Shown: positions 26,487 through 35,287, counted from the stretch's first letter. The stretch: 64,000 bases of DNA from Pseudomonas fulva 12-X (GCF_000213805.1 NC_015556.1:4603001-4667000); one strand, 5' to 3'. Numbers and translations: made by a program. The notes: generated by a model from the sequence alone, not told the origin.

Positions 26487-26564
26487 CGTAGGAGCGGCTT
26501 CAGCCGCGATCCGTCCGCTGGGACGGCGTGCGCCTTGAGGCTCGCGGCTAAAGTCGCTCCTACG
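26487..26564. repeat. Inverted repeat with GTAGGAGCGGCTTCAGCCGCG arms
   Basis: CGTAGGAGCGGCTTCAGCCGC at the left is answered by CTCGCGGCTAAAGTCGCTCCTACG at the right, with an inner CCGTCCGCTGGGACGG hairpin. It lies between the dipeptidase-like gene and the V4R-like gene. Its left arm recurs at 17627. Confidence 0.75.
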
Positions 26565-26587
26565 ATTCAAACTCAGGAGTTCCAAAC

Positions 26588-27118
26588 ATGGCCACCCACG
26601 CCCCCGAAATGCCCATCCAGGTCGACGATGAAACCGGCGTATGGACCACCGACGCCCTGCCGATGCTGTACGTGCCGCGGCATTTCTTCGTCAACAACCA
26701 CCGCGGCATCGAGGAAGTACTCGGTGCCGACAAGTACGCCGAGATTCTCTACAAGGCCGGCTACAAATCCGCCTGGCACTGGTGCGAGAAGGAAGCCGAA
26801 TGCCACGGCATTGAAGGCGCGGCGGTATTCGAGCACTACATGAAGCGCCTGTCGCAGCGCGGCTGGGGCCTGTTCGAGATCCAGAAGCTGGACATCGACG
26901 CCGGTTACGCGGAAGTGAAGCTCAAGCACTCGGCCTTCGTGTACGTGTACGGCAAGGTCGGCCGCAAGGTGGACTACATGTTCACCGGCTGGTTCTCCGG
27001 CGCCATCGACCAGATCCTGGCCGCCAAGGGCAGCAGCCTGCGCACCGTCACCTTGCAGGAATACGGCGGATCCGAAGAAGGCCACGACGATGGCCTGTTC
27101 GTGACGCGCCCGCTCTAA
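26588..27118 (+). CDS. V4R-like / DUF5943-type protein of the dimethylglycine operon
   Basis: A 176-residue soluble protein that matches the gene found between the dipeptidase-like gene and dgcA in P. aeruginosa (PA5397). Visible features are LPMLYVPRHFFVNNHRGIEEVLGADKYAEILYKAGY and YMFTGWFSGAIDQILAA, which resemble the 4-vinyl-reductase (V4R) sensor fold, plus CEKEAECHG with two cysteines. A role in small-ligand binding or in supporting DgcAB is possible but unproven. AGGAG precedes the ATG. Confidence 0.75.
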   Translation: MATHAPEMPIQVDDETGVWTTDALPMLYVPRHFFVNNHRGIEEVLGADKYAEILYKAGYKSAWHWCEKEAECHGIEGAAVFEHYMKRLSQRGWGLFEIQKLDIDAGYAEVKLKHSAFVYVYGKVGRKVDYMFTGWFSGAIDQILAAKGSSLRTVTLQEYGGSEEGHDDGLFVTRPL

Positions 27119-27128
27119 ATCATTCAGG

Positions 27129-27164
27129 TGGGAGCGGGTAACGCCTGCGATCGCCCCTCCCACC
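27129..27164. repeat. Short REP-like repeat between the V4R-like gene and dgcA
   Basis: GTGGGAGCGGGTAACGCCTG is answered by CGCCCCTCCCACC. It belongs to the GTGGGAGCGGG family in degenerate form and occupies the 94-base gap before dgcA. Confidence 0.6.
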
Positions 27165-27212
27165 CATAAAAACAAAACGTGAACGCTTAGCCGCCGATTC
27201 GAGGAGAAGGTC

Positions 27213-29273
27213 ATGGCCTTCGAAGCAATGTTCCAGCCGATCCAGATCGGCAAACTGACCATCCGTAACCGCGTACTCAGCACGGCGCACGCCGAGGTGT
27301 ACGCCACCGACGGCGGTATGACCACCGAGCGTTACGTCAAATACTACGAAGAGAAGGCCAAGGGCGGTATCGGCCTGGCGATCTGCGGCGGCTCCTCCGT
27401 GGTGGCCATCGACAGCCCGCAGCAATGGTGGAGCTCGGTCAACCTGTCCACCGACCGCATCATCCCGCACTTCCAGAATCTCGCCGACGCCATGCACAAG
27501 CACGGCGCCAAGATCATGATCCAGATTACCCACATGGGCCGCCGCTCGCGTTGGGATGGCTACCACTGGCCGACCCTGATGTCGCCGTCCGGCATCCGTG
27601 AACCGGTACACCGCGCCACCTGCAAGACCATCGAGGTCGAGGAAATCTGGCGCATCATCGGCAACTACGCCCAGGCGGCGCGCCGCGCGAAGGAAGGCGG
27701 CCTGGACGGCGTCGAGCTGTCCGCCGTGCACCAACACCTGATCGACCAGTTCTGGTCGCCGCGGGTGAACAAGCGTACCGACGAATGGGGCGGCACCTTC
27801 GAAGGCCGCATGAAATTCGGCCTGGAAGTGCTCAAGGCCGTACGCGCCGAAGTCGGTGACGATTTCTGCGTCGGCATGCGCATCACCGGTGACGAGTTCC
27901 ACCCGGACGGCCTGTCCCACGAGGACATGAAACAGATCGCCGCCTATTACGACGCCACCGGCATGCTCGACTTCATCGGCGTGGTCGGCTCAGGCTGCGA
28001 CACCCACAACACCCTGGCCAACGTCATTCCCAACATGAGCTTCCCGCCGGAACCGTTCCTGCACCTGGCGGCCGGCATCAAGGAAGTGGTCAAGGTCCCG
28101 GTGCTGCACGCGCAGAACATCAAGGACCCGAACCAGGCCACGCGCATCCTCGAAGGCGGCTATGTCGATATGGTCGGCATGACCCGCGCGCACATGGCCG
28201 ACCCGCACCTGATCGCCAAGATCAAGATGGGCCAGATCGACCAGATCAAACAGTGCGTCGGCGCCAACTACTGCATCGACCGCCAGTACCAGGGCCTGGA
28301 CGTGCTGTGCATCCAGAACGCCGCGACCAGCCGCGAATATATGGGCGTGCCGCACATCATCGAGAAAACCACCGGCGCCAAGCGCAAGGTGGTGATCGTC
28401 GGCGGCGGCCCGGCCGGGATGGAAGCCGCGCGCGTGGCCGCCGAACGTGGCCACGACGTGACCCTGTTCGAGAAGCAGGACAGCCTCGGCGGGCAGATCA
28501 GCATCGCCGCCCGCGCCCCGCAACGCGACCAGATCGCCGGCATCACCCGCTGGTATCAGCTGGAAATCGCCCGCCTGGGCGTGGACCTGCGCCTGGGCAC
28601 GGCGGCCGATGAAGCGACCATCCTCGACCTGCGCCCGGACATCGTGGTGCTGGCCAACGGCGGCCACGCCTTCCTCGAGCAGAACGAACACTGGGGTGCG
28701 GCCGAAGGCCTGGTGGTCAGCGCCTGGGACATCCTCAGCGGCAAGGTCGAGCCCGGCAAGAACGTGCTGGTGTACGACACCATCTGCGAATTCACCGGCA
28801 TGTCGGCGGCCGACTACCTGGCCGAGAAAGGCTGCCAGGTCGAGATCGTCACCGACGACATCAAGCCCGGCGTGGCCATGGGCGGCACCACCTTCCCGAC
28901 CTACTACCGCAGCATGTACCCCAAGGAAGTGGTCATGACCGGCGACCTGATGCTGGAAAAGGTCTACGCCGAGGGCGACAAGAAGGTCGCGGTGCTGGAG
29001 AACGAATACACCGGCGCCCGGGAAGAGCGGGTGGTCGATCAGATCGTCATCGAAAACGGTGTGCGCCCGGACGAGCGCCTGTACTACGCGCTCAAGGACG
29101 GCTCGCGCAACAAGGGCCAGATCGACGTCGAGGCGCTGTTCGCGATCAAGCCGCAGCCGTGCCTTTCCGAGACGGGCGAGGGCTACCTGCTGTTCCGTAT
29201 CGGTGACTGCGTGGCCCAGCGCAACGTGCACGCGGCGATCTACGACGCCCTGCGCCTTTGCAAGGACTTCTAA
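27213..29273 (+). CDS. dgcA: Dimethylglycine demethylase subunit DgcA (OYE-type FMN/Fe-S oxidoreductase)
   Basis: Converts dimethylglycine to sarcosine and formaldehyde together with DgcB. The 686-residue protein has an N-terminal old-yellow-enzyme barrel (FQPIQIGKLTIRNRVLSTAH; active-site QHLIDQFWSPRVNKR). An iron-sulfur cysteine region follows at C348, C354 and C366 (CVGANYC and LDVLCIQNA). The C-terminal FAD/NAD part begins KVVIVGGGPAGMEAARVAAERG, about residue 390. The layout is that of trimethylamine dehydrogenase, but the middle cysteine of the usual CxxCxxC is alanine (A351). GAGGAG precedes the ATG. Confidence 0.94.
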   Translation: MAFEAMFQPIQIGKLTIRNRVLSTAHAEVYATDGGMTTERYVKYYEEKAKGGIGLAICGGSSVVAIDSPQQWWSSVNLSTDRIIPHFQNLADAMHKHGAKIMIQITHMGRRSRWDGYHWPTLMSPSGIREPVHRATCKTIEVEEIWRIIGNYAQAARRAKEGGLDGVELSAVHQHLIDQFWSPRVNKRTDEWGGTFEGRMKFGLEVLKAVRAEVGDDFCVGMRITGDEFHPDGLSHEDMKQIAAYYDATGMLDFIGVVGSGCDTHNTLANVIPNMSFPPEPFLHLAAGIKEVVKVPVLHAQNIKDPNQATRILEGGYVDMVGMTRAHMADPHLIAKIKMGQIDQIKQCVGANYCIDRQYQGLDVLCIQNAATSREYMGVPHIIEKTTGAKRKVVIVGGGPAGMEAARVAAERGHDVTLFEKQDSLGGQISIAARAPQRDQIAGITRWYQLEIARLGVDLRLGTAADEATILDLRPDIVVLANGGHAFLEQNEHWGAAEGLVVSAWDILSGKVEPGKNVLVYDTICEFTGMSAADYLAEKGCQVEIVTDDIKPGVAMGGTTFPTYYRSMYPKEVVMTGDLMLEKVYAEGDKKVAVLENEYTGAREERVVDQIVIENGVRPDERLYYALKDGSRNKGQIDVEALFAIKPQPCLSETGEGYLLFRIGDCVAQRNVHAAIYDALRLCKDF

Positions 29274-29288
29274 TCTAAACGACGCCCT

Positions 29289-29375
29289 TGTGGGAGCGGG
29301 CGGGGACGCCTAGTTCATGCCCGCGATTGATTCGTGCCAAGGCTGCGCCCAGTTGCGAGCCTGCCCGCTCCCACC
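29289..29375. repeat. Long REP-like inverted repeat between dgcA and dgcB
   Basis: TGTGGGAGCGGGC at the left is mirrored by GCCCGCTCCCACCA at the right, with CATGCCCGCGATT between. It fills most of the 128-base gap inside the dgcAB operon. Confidence 0.75.
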
Positions 29376-29401
29376 ACCTCTCGTCCGGTGAGGACAGACC
29401 G

Positions 29402-31360
29402 ATGCTGAACACCATTCTCCCCATCCTGCTCTTCGCCGCCCTGGCCCTTGCGGTCATCGGCGCGGCGAAGCGCTTTCTCATGTGGCGCCGCGGCCGGCCG
29501 GCCAAGGTCGACTGGATCGGCGGCCTGCTGAAGATGCCGCGCCGCTACCTCGTGGACCTGCACCACGTGGTCGAGCGCGACAAGTACATGTCCAAGACCC
29601 ACGTGGCCACCGCCGGTGGTTTCGTGCTGGCGGCCGTACTGGCCATCGTGGTGCATGGTTTCGGCCTGCATAACCGCATCCTCGGCTTCGCCCTGCTGGC
29701 GGCCACGGTGCTGATGTTCACCGGCGCCCTGTTCGTCGCCAAGCGTCGCCTGAATCCGCCCTCGCGCCTTTCAAAAGGCCCATGGATGCGCCTGCCGAAA
29801 AGCCTGCTGATGTTCGCGGGCAGCTTCTTCATCGCCACCCTGCCGGTGGCCGGCATCCTGCCGCCCGACTTTGGCGGCTGGGTGCTGGCGGTGATTCTCG
29901 CCGTGGGCGTGGCCTGGGGCGTGTCCGAGCTGTTCTTCGGCATGACCTGGGGCGGGCCGATGAAGCACGCCTTCGCCGGCGCCCTGCACCTGGCCTGGCA
30001 CCGTCGCAGCGAGCGCTTTGGCGGTGGTCGCTCAACCGGCCTGAAAGCGCTGGACCTGAATGACCCGAAAGCCCCGCTGGGCGTGGAAAAGCCCACCGAT
30101 TTCACCTGGAACCAGTTGCTCGGCTTCGACGCCTGCGTGCAGTGCGGCAAGTGCGAAGTCATGTGCCCGGCCTTCGCCGCCGGCCAGCCACTGAACCCCA
30201 AGAAGCTGATTCAGGACATGGTCATCGGCCTGGCCGGTGGCAACGACGCCAACTTCGCTGGCAGCCCCTACCCCGGCAAGCCGTTGGGTGAGCACAGCGG
30301 TGGCCCGCACCAGCCGATCGTTTCGCTGCAGGGCAAGGCCCTGGTCGACGCCGACACGCTGTGGTCGTGCACCACCTGCCGCGCTTGCGTCGAGGAGTGC
30401 CCGATGATGATCGAGCACGTCGATGCCATCGTCGACATGCGCCGTCACCTGACCCTGGAAAAGGGCTCGACGCCGAACAAGGGTGCCGAGGTGCTGGAAA
30501 ATCTGATCGCCACCGACAATCCCGGCGGCTTCGCACCGGGCGGCCGCCTGAACTGGGCCGCGGACCTGAACCTGCCACTGATGGCCGACAAGGGCAGCGC
30601 CGAGGTGCTGTTCTGGGTTGGAGACGGCGCCTTCGACATGCGCAATCAGCGCACCCTGCGCGCCTTCGTGAAGATCCTCAAGGCCTCGGGCGTGGACTTC
30701 GCCGTGCTCGGCCTGGAAGAACGCGACAGCGGTGACGTCGCCCGCCGGCTGGGCGACGAAGCGACCTTCCAGCAACTGGCCAAGCGCAATATCGCCACGC
30801 TGAACAAATACCAGTTCAAGACCATCGTCTCCTGCGACCCGCACAGCTTCCACGTGCTGAAGAACGAGTACGGCGCTCTGGGTGGCAATTATCAGGTCAT
30901 GCACCACAGCACCTTCATCGAAACCCTGCTGCAGCGCAGTGCCCTGAATCTTGGCAAGCACAAGGGCGGCTCCGTCACCTACCACGACCCCTGCTACCTG
31001 GGCCGCTACAACGGCGAGTACGAAGCCCCGCGCGCCGTGCTCAAGGCCATCGGTATCGAGGTGAAGGAAATGGAACGTTCGGGCTTCCGCTCGCGCTGCT
31101 GCGGCGGTGGCGGCGGCGCGCCGATCACCGATATTCCCGGCAAGCAGCGGATTCCCGACATGCGCATGGTCGACATCAAGGAGACCGGCGCCGAGCTGGT
31201 CGCCGTCGGCTGCCCGCAGTGCACCGTGATGCTCGAAGGCGTGGTCGAACCGCGCCCGCAGATCAAGGACATCGCCGAGCTGGTCGCCGACGTATTGATC
31301 GAAGCCGATGTACCGCAGAAGCGCCCGGCCGCTCAGCCCGCCGCCGTGGAGGTCGCATGA
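29402..31360 (+). CDS. dgcB: Dimethylglycine demethylase subunit DgcB (membrane Fe-S, heterodisulfide-reductase-like)
   Basis: Predicted membrane electron carrier that accepts electrons from DgcA. The 652-residue protein has several N-terminal membrane helices (to about residue 195). Two 4Fe-4S motifs follow, from C245 (CVQCGKCEVMCP) and C323 (CTTCRACVEECP). Next come CCG-type cysteine domains, including DPCYLGRYN and SRCCGGGGG near residue 565, with CPQC near the C-terminus. The ATG at 29402 follows GAGGAC. Its stop overlaps a short ORF that leads into the ETF alpha gene. Confidence 0.94.
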   Translation: MLNTILPILLFAALALAVIGAAKRFLMWRRGRPAKVDWIGGLLKMPRRYLVDLHHVVERDKYMSKTHVATAGGFVLAAVLAIVVHGFGLHNRILGFALLAATVLMFTGALFVAKRRLNPPSRLSKGPWMRLPKSLLMFAGSFFIATLPVAGILPPDFGGWVLAVILAVGVAWGVSELFFGMTWGGPMKHAFAGALHLAWHRRSERFGGGRSTGLKALDLNDPKAPLGVEKPTDFTWNQLLGFDACVQCGKCEVMCPAFAAGQPLNPKKLIQDMVIGLAGGNDANFAGSPYPGKPLGEHSGGPHQPIVSLQGKALVDADTLWSCTTCRACVEECPMMIEHVDAIVDMRRHLTLEKGSTPNKGAEVLENLIATDNPGGFAPGGRLNWAADLNLPLMADKGSAEVLFWVGDGAFDMRNQRTLRAFVKILKASGVDFAVLGLEERDSGDVARRLGDEATFQQLAKRNIATLNKYQFKTIVSCDPHSFHVLKNEYGALGGNYQVMHHSTFIETLLQRSALNLGKHKGGSVTYHDPCYLGRYNGEYEAPRAVLKAIGIEVKEMERSGFRSRCCGGGGGAPITDIPGKQRIPDMRMVDIKETGAELVAVGCPQCTVMLEGVVEPRPQIKDIAELVADVLIEADVPQKRPAAQPAAVEVA

Positions 31361-31476
31361 ATATCGACGTACCACTGATGGGTGATGGGTCATCACCCAT
31401 CCCACCAAGCCCGCTCCGTAGGATGGGTGCCAACCCATCAAAACCGAGCCGTCCGACGGGAGCCCGCCATGAGTGA
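31357..31476 (+). other. 39-codon coupled ORF containing a repeat, between dgcB and the ETF alpha gene
   Basis: An ATG overlaps the dgcB stop (ATGA), with GGAGG close upstream. The frame runs 39 codons through a GGATGGGTG repeat and ends at TGA after the start of the ETF alpha gene (8-base overlap). It resembles no known protein. It may be an accidental coupling ORF left when a repeat inserted just after an ancestral start codon. Confidence 0.3.
31376..31440. repeat. GGATGGGTG-type repeat between dgcB and the ETF alpha gene
   Basis: CTGATGGGTGATGGGTCATC with CACCCATCCCACC, then GTAGGATGGGTGCCAACCCATC, repeats the arms of the element at 12778. It sits inside the dgcAB-etf operon. Confidence 0.7.
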
Positions 31477-32698
31477 CATCATCCGCCGCGACCCGCGGGC
31501 CGAGCGCATCGCCCGCAATCGCTTGCACCCGCTGCACGCGGCCCTGCAGCCCCAGCAGATTCAGTGGATGGGCCCCAACGGTATCGTCCGCAAGAATCCG
31601 CACGCCGCGGCCGCCGGTTTCATCGGCCCGGCAGGCCTCAAGCGTATCGACCGCAGCGGCGCCCAGCAGGGCGGCAGCTCCAAGCGTCAGAGCAGCAGCG
31701 CGACCGTGCAACTGCCGCTGCATGTGGTCGAGCAGCCGGCTTTCATCATCGCCGTGGTGCCGGATATGGTGGGCGGCCGCCTGAGCAGCCACGACAAGGA
31801 TCTGCTCGGCCTCGCCCATCAACTGGCCGGCAAGGATGGTGCCGTGCTGGCCGTGGTGTTCGGCGAGCACAAGGAGTCGGCCTTCGACAGCGCCGGCATC
31901 GACCGCCTGCTGCACCTGGAAGGCGACGAATACAGCGGCTACTCGCCGGAGCAAAGGGTACTGGCCCTGCGCGCCGTCGACAGTCAGTTCGCCCCGCGCC
32001 ATTGGCTGCTGCCCGATAGCCGCACGGGCGGTGGCGAGCTGGGTCGTCGCCTGGCCTCCAGCCTCGGCGAGCGCCCGGCAACCCGCGTCTGGCAGGTCAA
32101 GGACGGCCAGAGCACCGGCCGTGCCGGTGCCGGCCGCGAGGACATCGCTCAGGCCGCGCCGCGGCTGATTCTGGCCGCCGCCGAGTGCGCCGAGCCGGTC
32201 AGCGAAACCCGCCATGAAGCGCGCGCGGTCGAGCTGTCGGCGCAAGTGCCGCGCAACCTGCCGCGCATCGAAGACCTGGGCTCGGTCGCCGTCGACCCGG
32301 CGCAGATTCCCATGGCCGAATCCGAATTCATTCTCTCCGGCGGCAACGGCGTGAAGGACTGGGAGCTGTTTCACCGCGCCGCCGTCGCTCTGGGTGCCAC
32401 CGAAGGCGCCTCGCGGGTGGCAGTGGACGATGGCCACATGCCCCGCGCCCGCCAGGTCGGCGCTACAGGCACCTGGGTTACCGCCCGGGTTTACGTGGCG
32501 GTCGGCATTTCCGGGGCGATCCAGCACCTGCAGGGCATCGGCGCCTGCGACAAGGTGGTGGCGATCAACCTGGATCCGGGCTGCGACATGATCAAGCGCG
32601 CCGACATGGCGGTGATCGGCGACTCGGCAGCGATCCTTCAGGCGCTGATCGAACGCGTGGAAGCCCACCGCAACGGAGCCAAACGCGATGCCGCATAA
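31469..32698 (+). CDS. Electron transfer flavoprotein alpha subunit, dimethylglycine cluster
   Basis: FAD-binding subunit of an electron-transfer flavoprotein presumed to serve DgcAB. The 409-residue protein has an unusual N-terminal extension (DIIRRDPRAERIARNRLHPLHA). A typical ETF alpha C-terminal FAD domain follows: GASRVAVDDGHMPRARQVGATG, then YVAVGISGAIQHLQG and VVAINLDPGCDMIKRADMAV. It is longer than housekeeping EtfA (about 310 residues). It is orthologous in position to P. aeruginosa PA5400. The partner beta gene follows after a REP half-site. Confidence 0.9.
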   Translation: MSDIIRRDPRAERIARNRLHPLHAALQPQQIQWMGPNGIVRKNPHAAAAGFIGPAGLKRIDRSGAQQGGSSKRQSSSATVQLPLHVVEQPAFIIAVVPDMVGGRLSSHDKDLLGLAHQLAGKDGAVLAVVFGEHKESAFDSAGIDRLLHLEGDEYSGYSPEQRVLALRAVDSQFAPRHWLLPDSRTGGGELGRRLASSLGERPATRVWQVKDGQSTGRAGAGREDIAQAAPRLILAAAECAEPVSETRHEARAVELSAQVPRNLPRIEDLGSVAVDPAQIPMAESEFILSGGNGVKDWELFHRAAVALGATEGASRVAVDDGHMPRARQVGATGTWVTARVYVAVGISGAIQHLQGIGACDKVVAINLDPGCDMIKRADMAVIGDSAAILQALIERVEAHRNGAKRDAA

Positions 32699-32774
32699 GT
32701 CTCTCGGTCGCTTCTGGTGGGAGCGGGCCATGCCCGCGAAATCGCACACACAGCTGGAGATCCGGCATGGCTGA
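32688..32774 (+). other. 28-codon coupled ORF containing a REP half-site, between the ETF genes
   Basis: An ATG inside the end of the ETF alpha gene, with GGAG 9 bases upstream, opens a 28-codon frame. The frame reads through GTGGGAGCGGGCCATGCCCGC and ends 8 bases inside the ETF beta gene. No similarity is recognised. It has the same arrangement as the coupled ORFs at 31357 and 56729. Confidence 0.3.
32717..32746. repeat. REP half-site between the ETF alpha and beta genes
   Basis: GTGGGAGCGGGCCATGCCCGCG occurs once here without its opposite arm, within a 68-base gap. It is the same core as the full elements at 3072 and 50029. Confidence 0.75.
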
Positions 32775-33540
32775 TCTGAACGTCGTCACCCTGGTTTCCA
32801 TCGGCTCGCACCCTGCCTCGGGCCGCCCGCGGCGCGCCGAACAGGATGCCCGCGCCGTCGAACTGGGCCTGCGTCTGGCCGGTGAAAAACTCAACGTGGT
32901 GCATGCCGGCGACCCGCAGGAAGAGACCCTGCGCGCCTACCTGGGCATGGGCCTGCCCGGCCTGACCGTGCTTGAACAAAGCAGCGAGGCCGACGCCCTG
33001 CCGGCGCTGACCGAACACCTGCAACTGGCCAAGGCGCAGCTGGTGCTGACCGGCAGCCAGGCGGAAACCGGCGAGGGCTCGGGCATGTTGCCTTACCTGC
33101 TGGCCGAACGCCTGGGCTGGCCGCTAATCGTTGGCCTGGCCGAAGTGGAAAGTATCGAAGGCGGCAGCGCCCAGGTGCTGCAAGCCCTGCCCCGTGGTCA
33201 GCGGCGGCGCCTCAAGGTGCGCCTGCCATTCGTCGCCAGTGTCGATGCCGCCGCACCGGCGGCGCGGCAGAGCGCCTTCGGCCCGGCACGCCGCGGCAGC
33301 CTGGAGCGCGAAGCCGTGGAACTGGTCGACGATCCGCTCTACGCCAATGCCCAGTGGCAGCCAGCCCGCCCGCGCCCGAAGCGCCTAAAGGTGATCAAGG
33401 CCAAGACCGGCGCCGAGCGCATGAAGGCCGCGACGGCAAAAGCGGCCGGCGGTGGTGGCCAGGTGATCACTGGCGTCTCGCCACAGGAAGGCGCAGAGGC
33501 TATCTTCAAGCTACTGCTGGATGAGGGCGTGCTGCGCTGA
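32767..33540 (+). CDS. Electron transfer flavoprotein beta subunit, dimethylglycine cluster
   Basis: AMP-binding partner of the preceding ETF alpha protein. The 257-residue protein shows ETF beta features: LNVVTLVSIGSHPASG at the start, ARAVELGLRLAGEKLNVVHAG, and TGSQAETGEGSGMLPYLLAERLGWPLI for the nucleotide site. The C-terminal KRLKVIKAKTG region resembles the partner-recognition segment. GGAG precedes the ATG. It corresponds to P. aeruginosa PA5401. Confidence 0.9.
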   Translation: MADLNVVTLVSIGSHPASGRPRRAEQDARAVELGLRLAGEKLNVVHAGDPQEETLRAYLGMGLPGLTVLEQSSEADALPALTEHLQLAKAQLVLTGSQAETGEGSGMLPYLLAERLGWPLIVGLAEVESIEGGSAQVLQALPRGQRRRLKVRLPFVASVDAAAPAARQSAFGPARRGSLEREAVELVDDPLYANAQWQPARPRPKRLKVIKAKTGAERMKAATAKAAGGGGQVITGVSPQEGAEAIFKLLLDEGVLR

Positions 33541-33579
33541 CGGTACGCCGACTTCGAACTTGCCACGAGGACAGTCACG

Positions 33580-33828
33580 ATGATGCATGCCGAACTGATC
33601 GATCAGGAAGATCTACGCGAACGCCTGGTCGCCCTGGGTTTCAGCGTTCCCAGCGGCGCCACCGCCGAACAGGCCTGCGAATATGCGGTCACCGGCCTGT
33701 GCCCGGAACGCGCCCTCGCCCTGCGCCATATGGTCGAAGACATTCTTGCCGGCAGCGCGACCGTGCTGCCAACCGTACGCGAAGCCATCTCCCGCAAACT
33801 GCTGCCGGCTCTGGTGCCACGTAGCTGA
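33580..33828 (+). CDS. Small hypothetical protein after the ETF genes
   Basis: An 82-residue acidic, mostly helical protein (MMHAELIDQEDLRERLVALGFSV..., LALRHMVEDILAGS). Two adjacent ATGs follow GAGGAC. I do not recognise a domain. Its position as the last gene of the dgc-etf run, 39 bases after the ETF beta gene and before a strong terminator, suggests a co-transcribed accessory role. Confidence 0.65.
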   Translation: MMHAELIDQEDLRERLVALGFSVPSGATAEQACEYAVTGLCPERALALRHMVEDILAGSATVLPTVREAISRKLLPALVPRS

Positions 33829-33898
33829 TACCCCAGCAAGCGCCCTGCACCCGTAACCTCGGGCGCAGGCGTTGCCCCCAAATGCTGTGCGCAGGCCT

Positions 33899-33907
33899 GT
33901 GGATAAG
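33899..33907 (-). other. DnaA-box match downstream of the dgc-etf operon
   Basis: TGTGGATAA (in CCTGTGGATAAGCTATTGG) matches TTATCCACA on the minus strand and repeats the TGTGGATAAGCT core of the 16.9-17.8 kb array. A further perfect match, with TGTGCATAAC just before it, lies at 34093-34101. The surrounding 358-base gap has no other gene-like feature. Confidence 0.45.
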
Positions 33908-34114
33908 CTATTGGATAACCGCGCAACGCCAGAGCACATCGGGCACTCCGCCAACTGACGATTTATTGCCCAGACGCTAACCGGTACGCTCAGCGAAACG
34001 GCCGGTTTGATTGGGTTTCAGGCAGGTCTGATCGGCAAGCCCCGCGGTCTTCGGCTCACCGGTATCTTGCGCACAAATACTCTGTGCATAACTGTGGATA
34101 ATCTGTGAAAGGCA

Positions 34115-34162
34115 GCGCAGACGCCGCGGATGGCGGGCGTCTGCGCCGATTGCGCATTTTTT
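34115..34162. terminator. Bidirectional terminator between the dgc-etf operon and gbdR
   Basis: An 11-bp perfect stem, GCGCAGACGCC with GGCGTCTGCGC (10-base loop), is followed by CGATTGCGCATTTTTTGCGC with a T-run. It can end transcripts from both converging sides; gbdR stops at 34187. Confidence 0.85.
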
Positions 34163-34186
34163 GCGCAGCGCAGCCAGAATGGCGGG

Positions 34187-35287
34187 TCAGATCACCCGCA
34201 CGCTGGCGAAGGTCGACTCGCCCTGGGCGCGACTAAGCGCCGCCATGGCCGATGACGATTCGTGCAGCAGTTCATCGCTGACCGGAACCAGCGCCACCAC
34301 ATTGGCGCTGCTGCCGGCGCGCTCGTCACGCGGCGGAATGCCGAAGTACTCGCGGTAGCATTTGGAGAAGTGCGGCGTGGATACGAAGCCGCACACCGAC
34401 GCCACTTCGATGATCGACATCGACGTTTGCTTGAGCAGCTGACGGGCGCGAATCAGGCGCAGCTTCAGGTAGTAACGCGACGGCGAACAATGCAGGTATT
34501 TCTGAAACAGCCGCTCGAGCTGGCGACGCGATACGTCAACGTAGAGCGCCAGCTGGTCCAGATCGATCGGCTCCTCGAGGTTGGCTTCCATCAGCGCAAC
34601 GATTTCCTGCAGCTTCGGCTGGTTGGTGCCGAGCATGTGTTTGAGCGGAACGCGCTGGTGATCCTGCTCGTTGCGAATGCGCTCGTAGATGAACATCTCG
34701 GAGATCGCCGCCGCCAGCTCGCGGCCATGCTCGCGGCCGATCAGGTGCAGCATCATGTCCATCGGCGCGGTGCCACCGGACGAGGTGTTGCGGTTGCGGT
34801 CGATGGAAAACAGGCGGGTGGTAATGGCCGCGCGGGGGAAAGCCTCCTGCATGGCAGCGAGGAATTCCCAGTGCACGCTGCAATCGTAGCCGTCGAGCAG
34901 ACCGGCCTTGGCCAGCGCCCAGCTGCCGGTGCACACGGCGCCCAGCTGCCGGCCCTGACGCGCCTGCGCCTGCAGCCACTGTACGTGCTCGCGGGTCACG
35001 CTGCGCTGGATATCCACACCACCGCAGACGATCACCGCGCTCAGCGCCGGAGCGCTGGCGATGCTGGCGTCCGGGGTGATCTTCAGGCCGTCACTGGCGC
35101 ACACCGGATGGCCATCGTGGGTCAGGGTATGCCAGCGATACAGCTCCTTGCCGGAGAGCTGGTTGGCCATGCGCAGGGGTTCCACCGCCGATGCCAGGGA
35201 AATCAGGGTGAAATTGTCCAACAGCAGAAAACCAATGGACTGGGGAACACGATTCTGGAGCTGTGCTCCCTGGTTGGAGTGGGACAT
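34187..35287 (-). CDS. gbdR: GbdR, GlxA-type AraC-family activator of glycine betaine catabolism
   Basis: Activates gbc, dgc, sox and transport genes in response to glycine betaine and dimethylglycine. The 366-residue protein has an N-terminal DJ-1/PfpI-like domain (SIGFLLLDNFTLISLASAVEPLRMAN; AVCTGSWALAKAGLLDG). The C-terminal AraC DNA-binding region includes LALYVDVSRRQLERLFQKYL and IEVASVCGFVSTPHFSKCYREYFG. I start at the ATG at 35287, preceded by GAGGG, rather than the adjacent upstream TTG. A BetI-like palindrome lies about 120 bases upstream. Confidence 0.95.
   Translation of the reverse strand: MSHSNQGAQLQNRVPQSIGFLLLDNFTLISLASAVEPLRMANQLSGKELYRWHTLTHDGHPVCASDGLKITPDASIASAPALSAVIVCGGVDIQRSVTREHVQWLQAQARQGRQLGAVCTGSWALAKAGLLDGYDCSVHWEFLAAMQEAFPRAAITTRLFSIDRNRNTSSGGTAPMDMMLHLIGREHGRELAAAISEMFIYERIRNEQDHQRVPLKHMLGTNQPKLQEIVALMEANLEEPIDLDQLALYVDVSRRQLERLFQKYLHCSPSRYYLKLRLIRARQLLKQTSMSIIEVASVCGFVSTPHFSKCYREYFGIPPRDERAGSSANVVALVPVSDELLHESSSAMAALSRAQGESTFASVRVI

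Noticed and set aside
30032..32749. 905-codon minus-strand open frame over dgcB and the ETF alpha gene
   Set aside because: Antisense shadow of two well-supported genes in high-GC DNA; no start context or domain.
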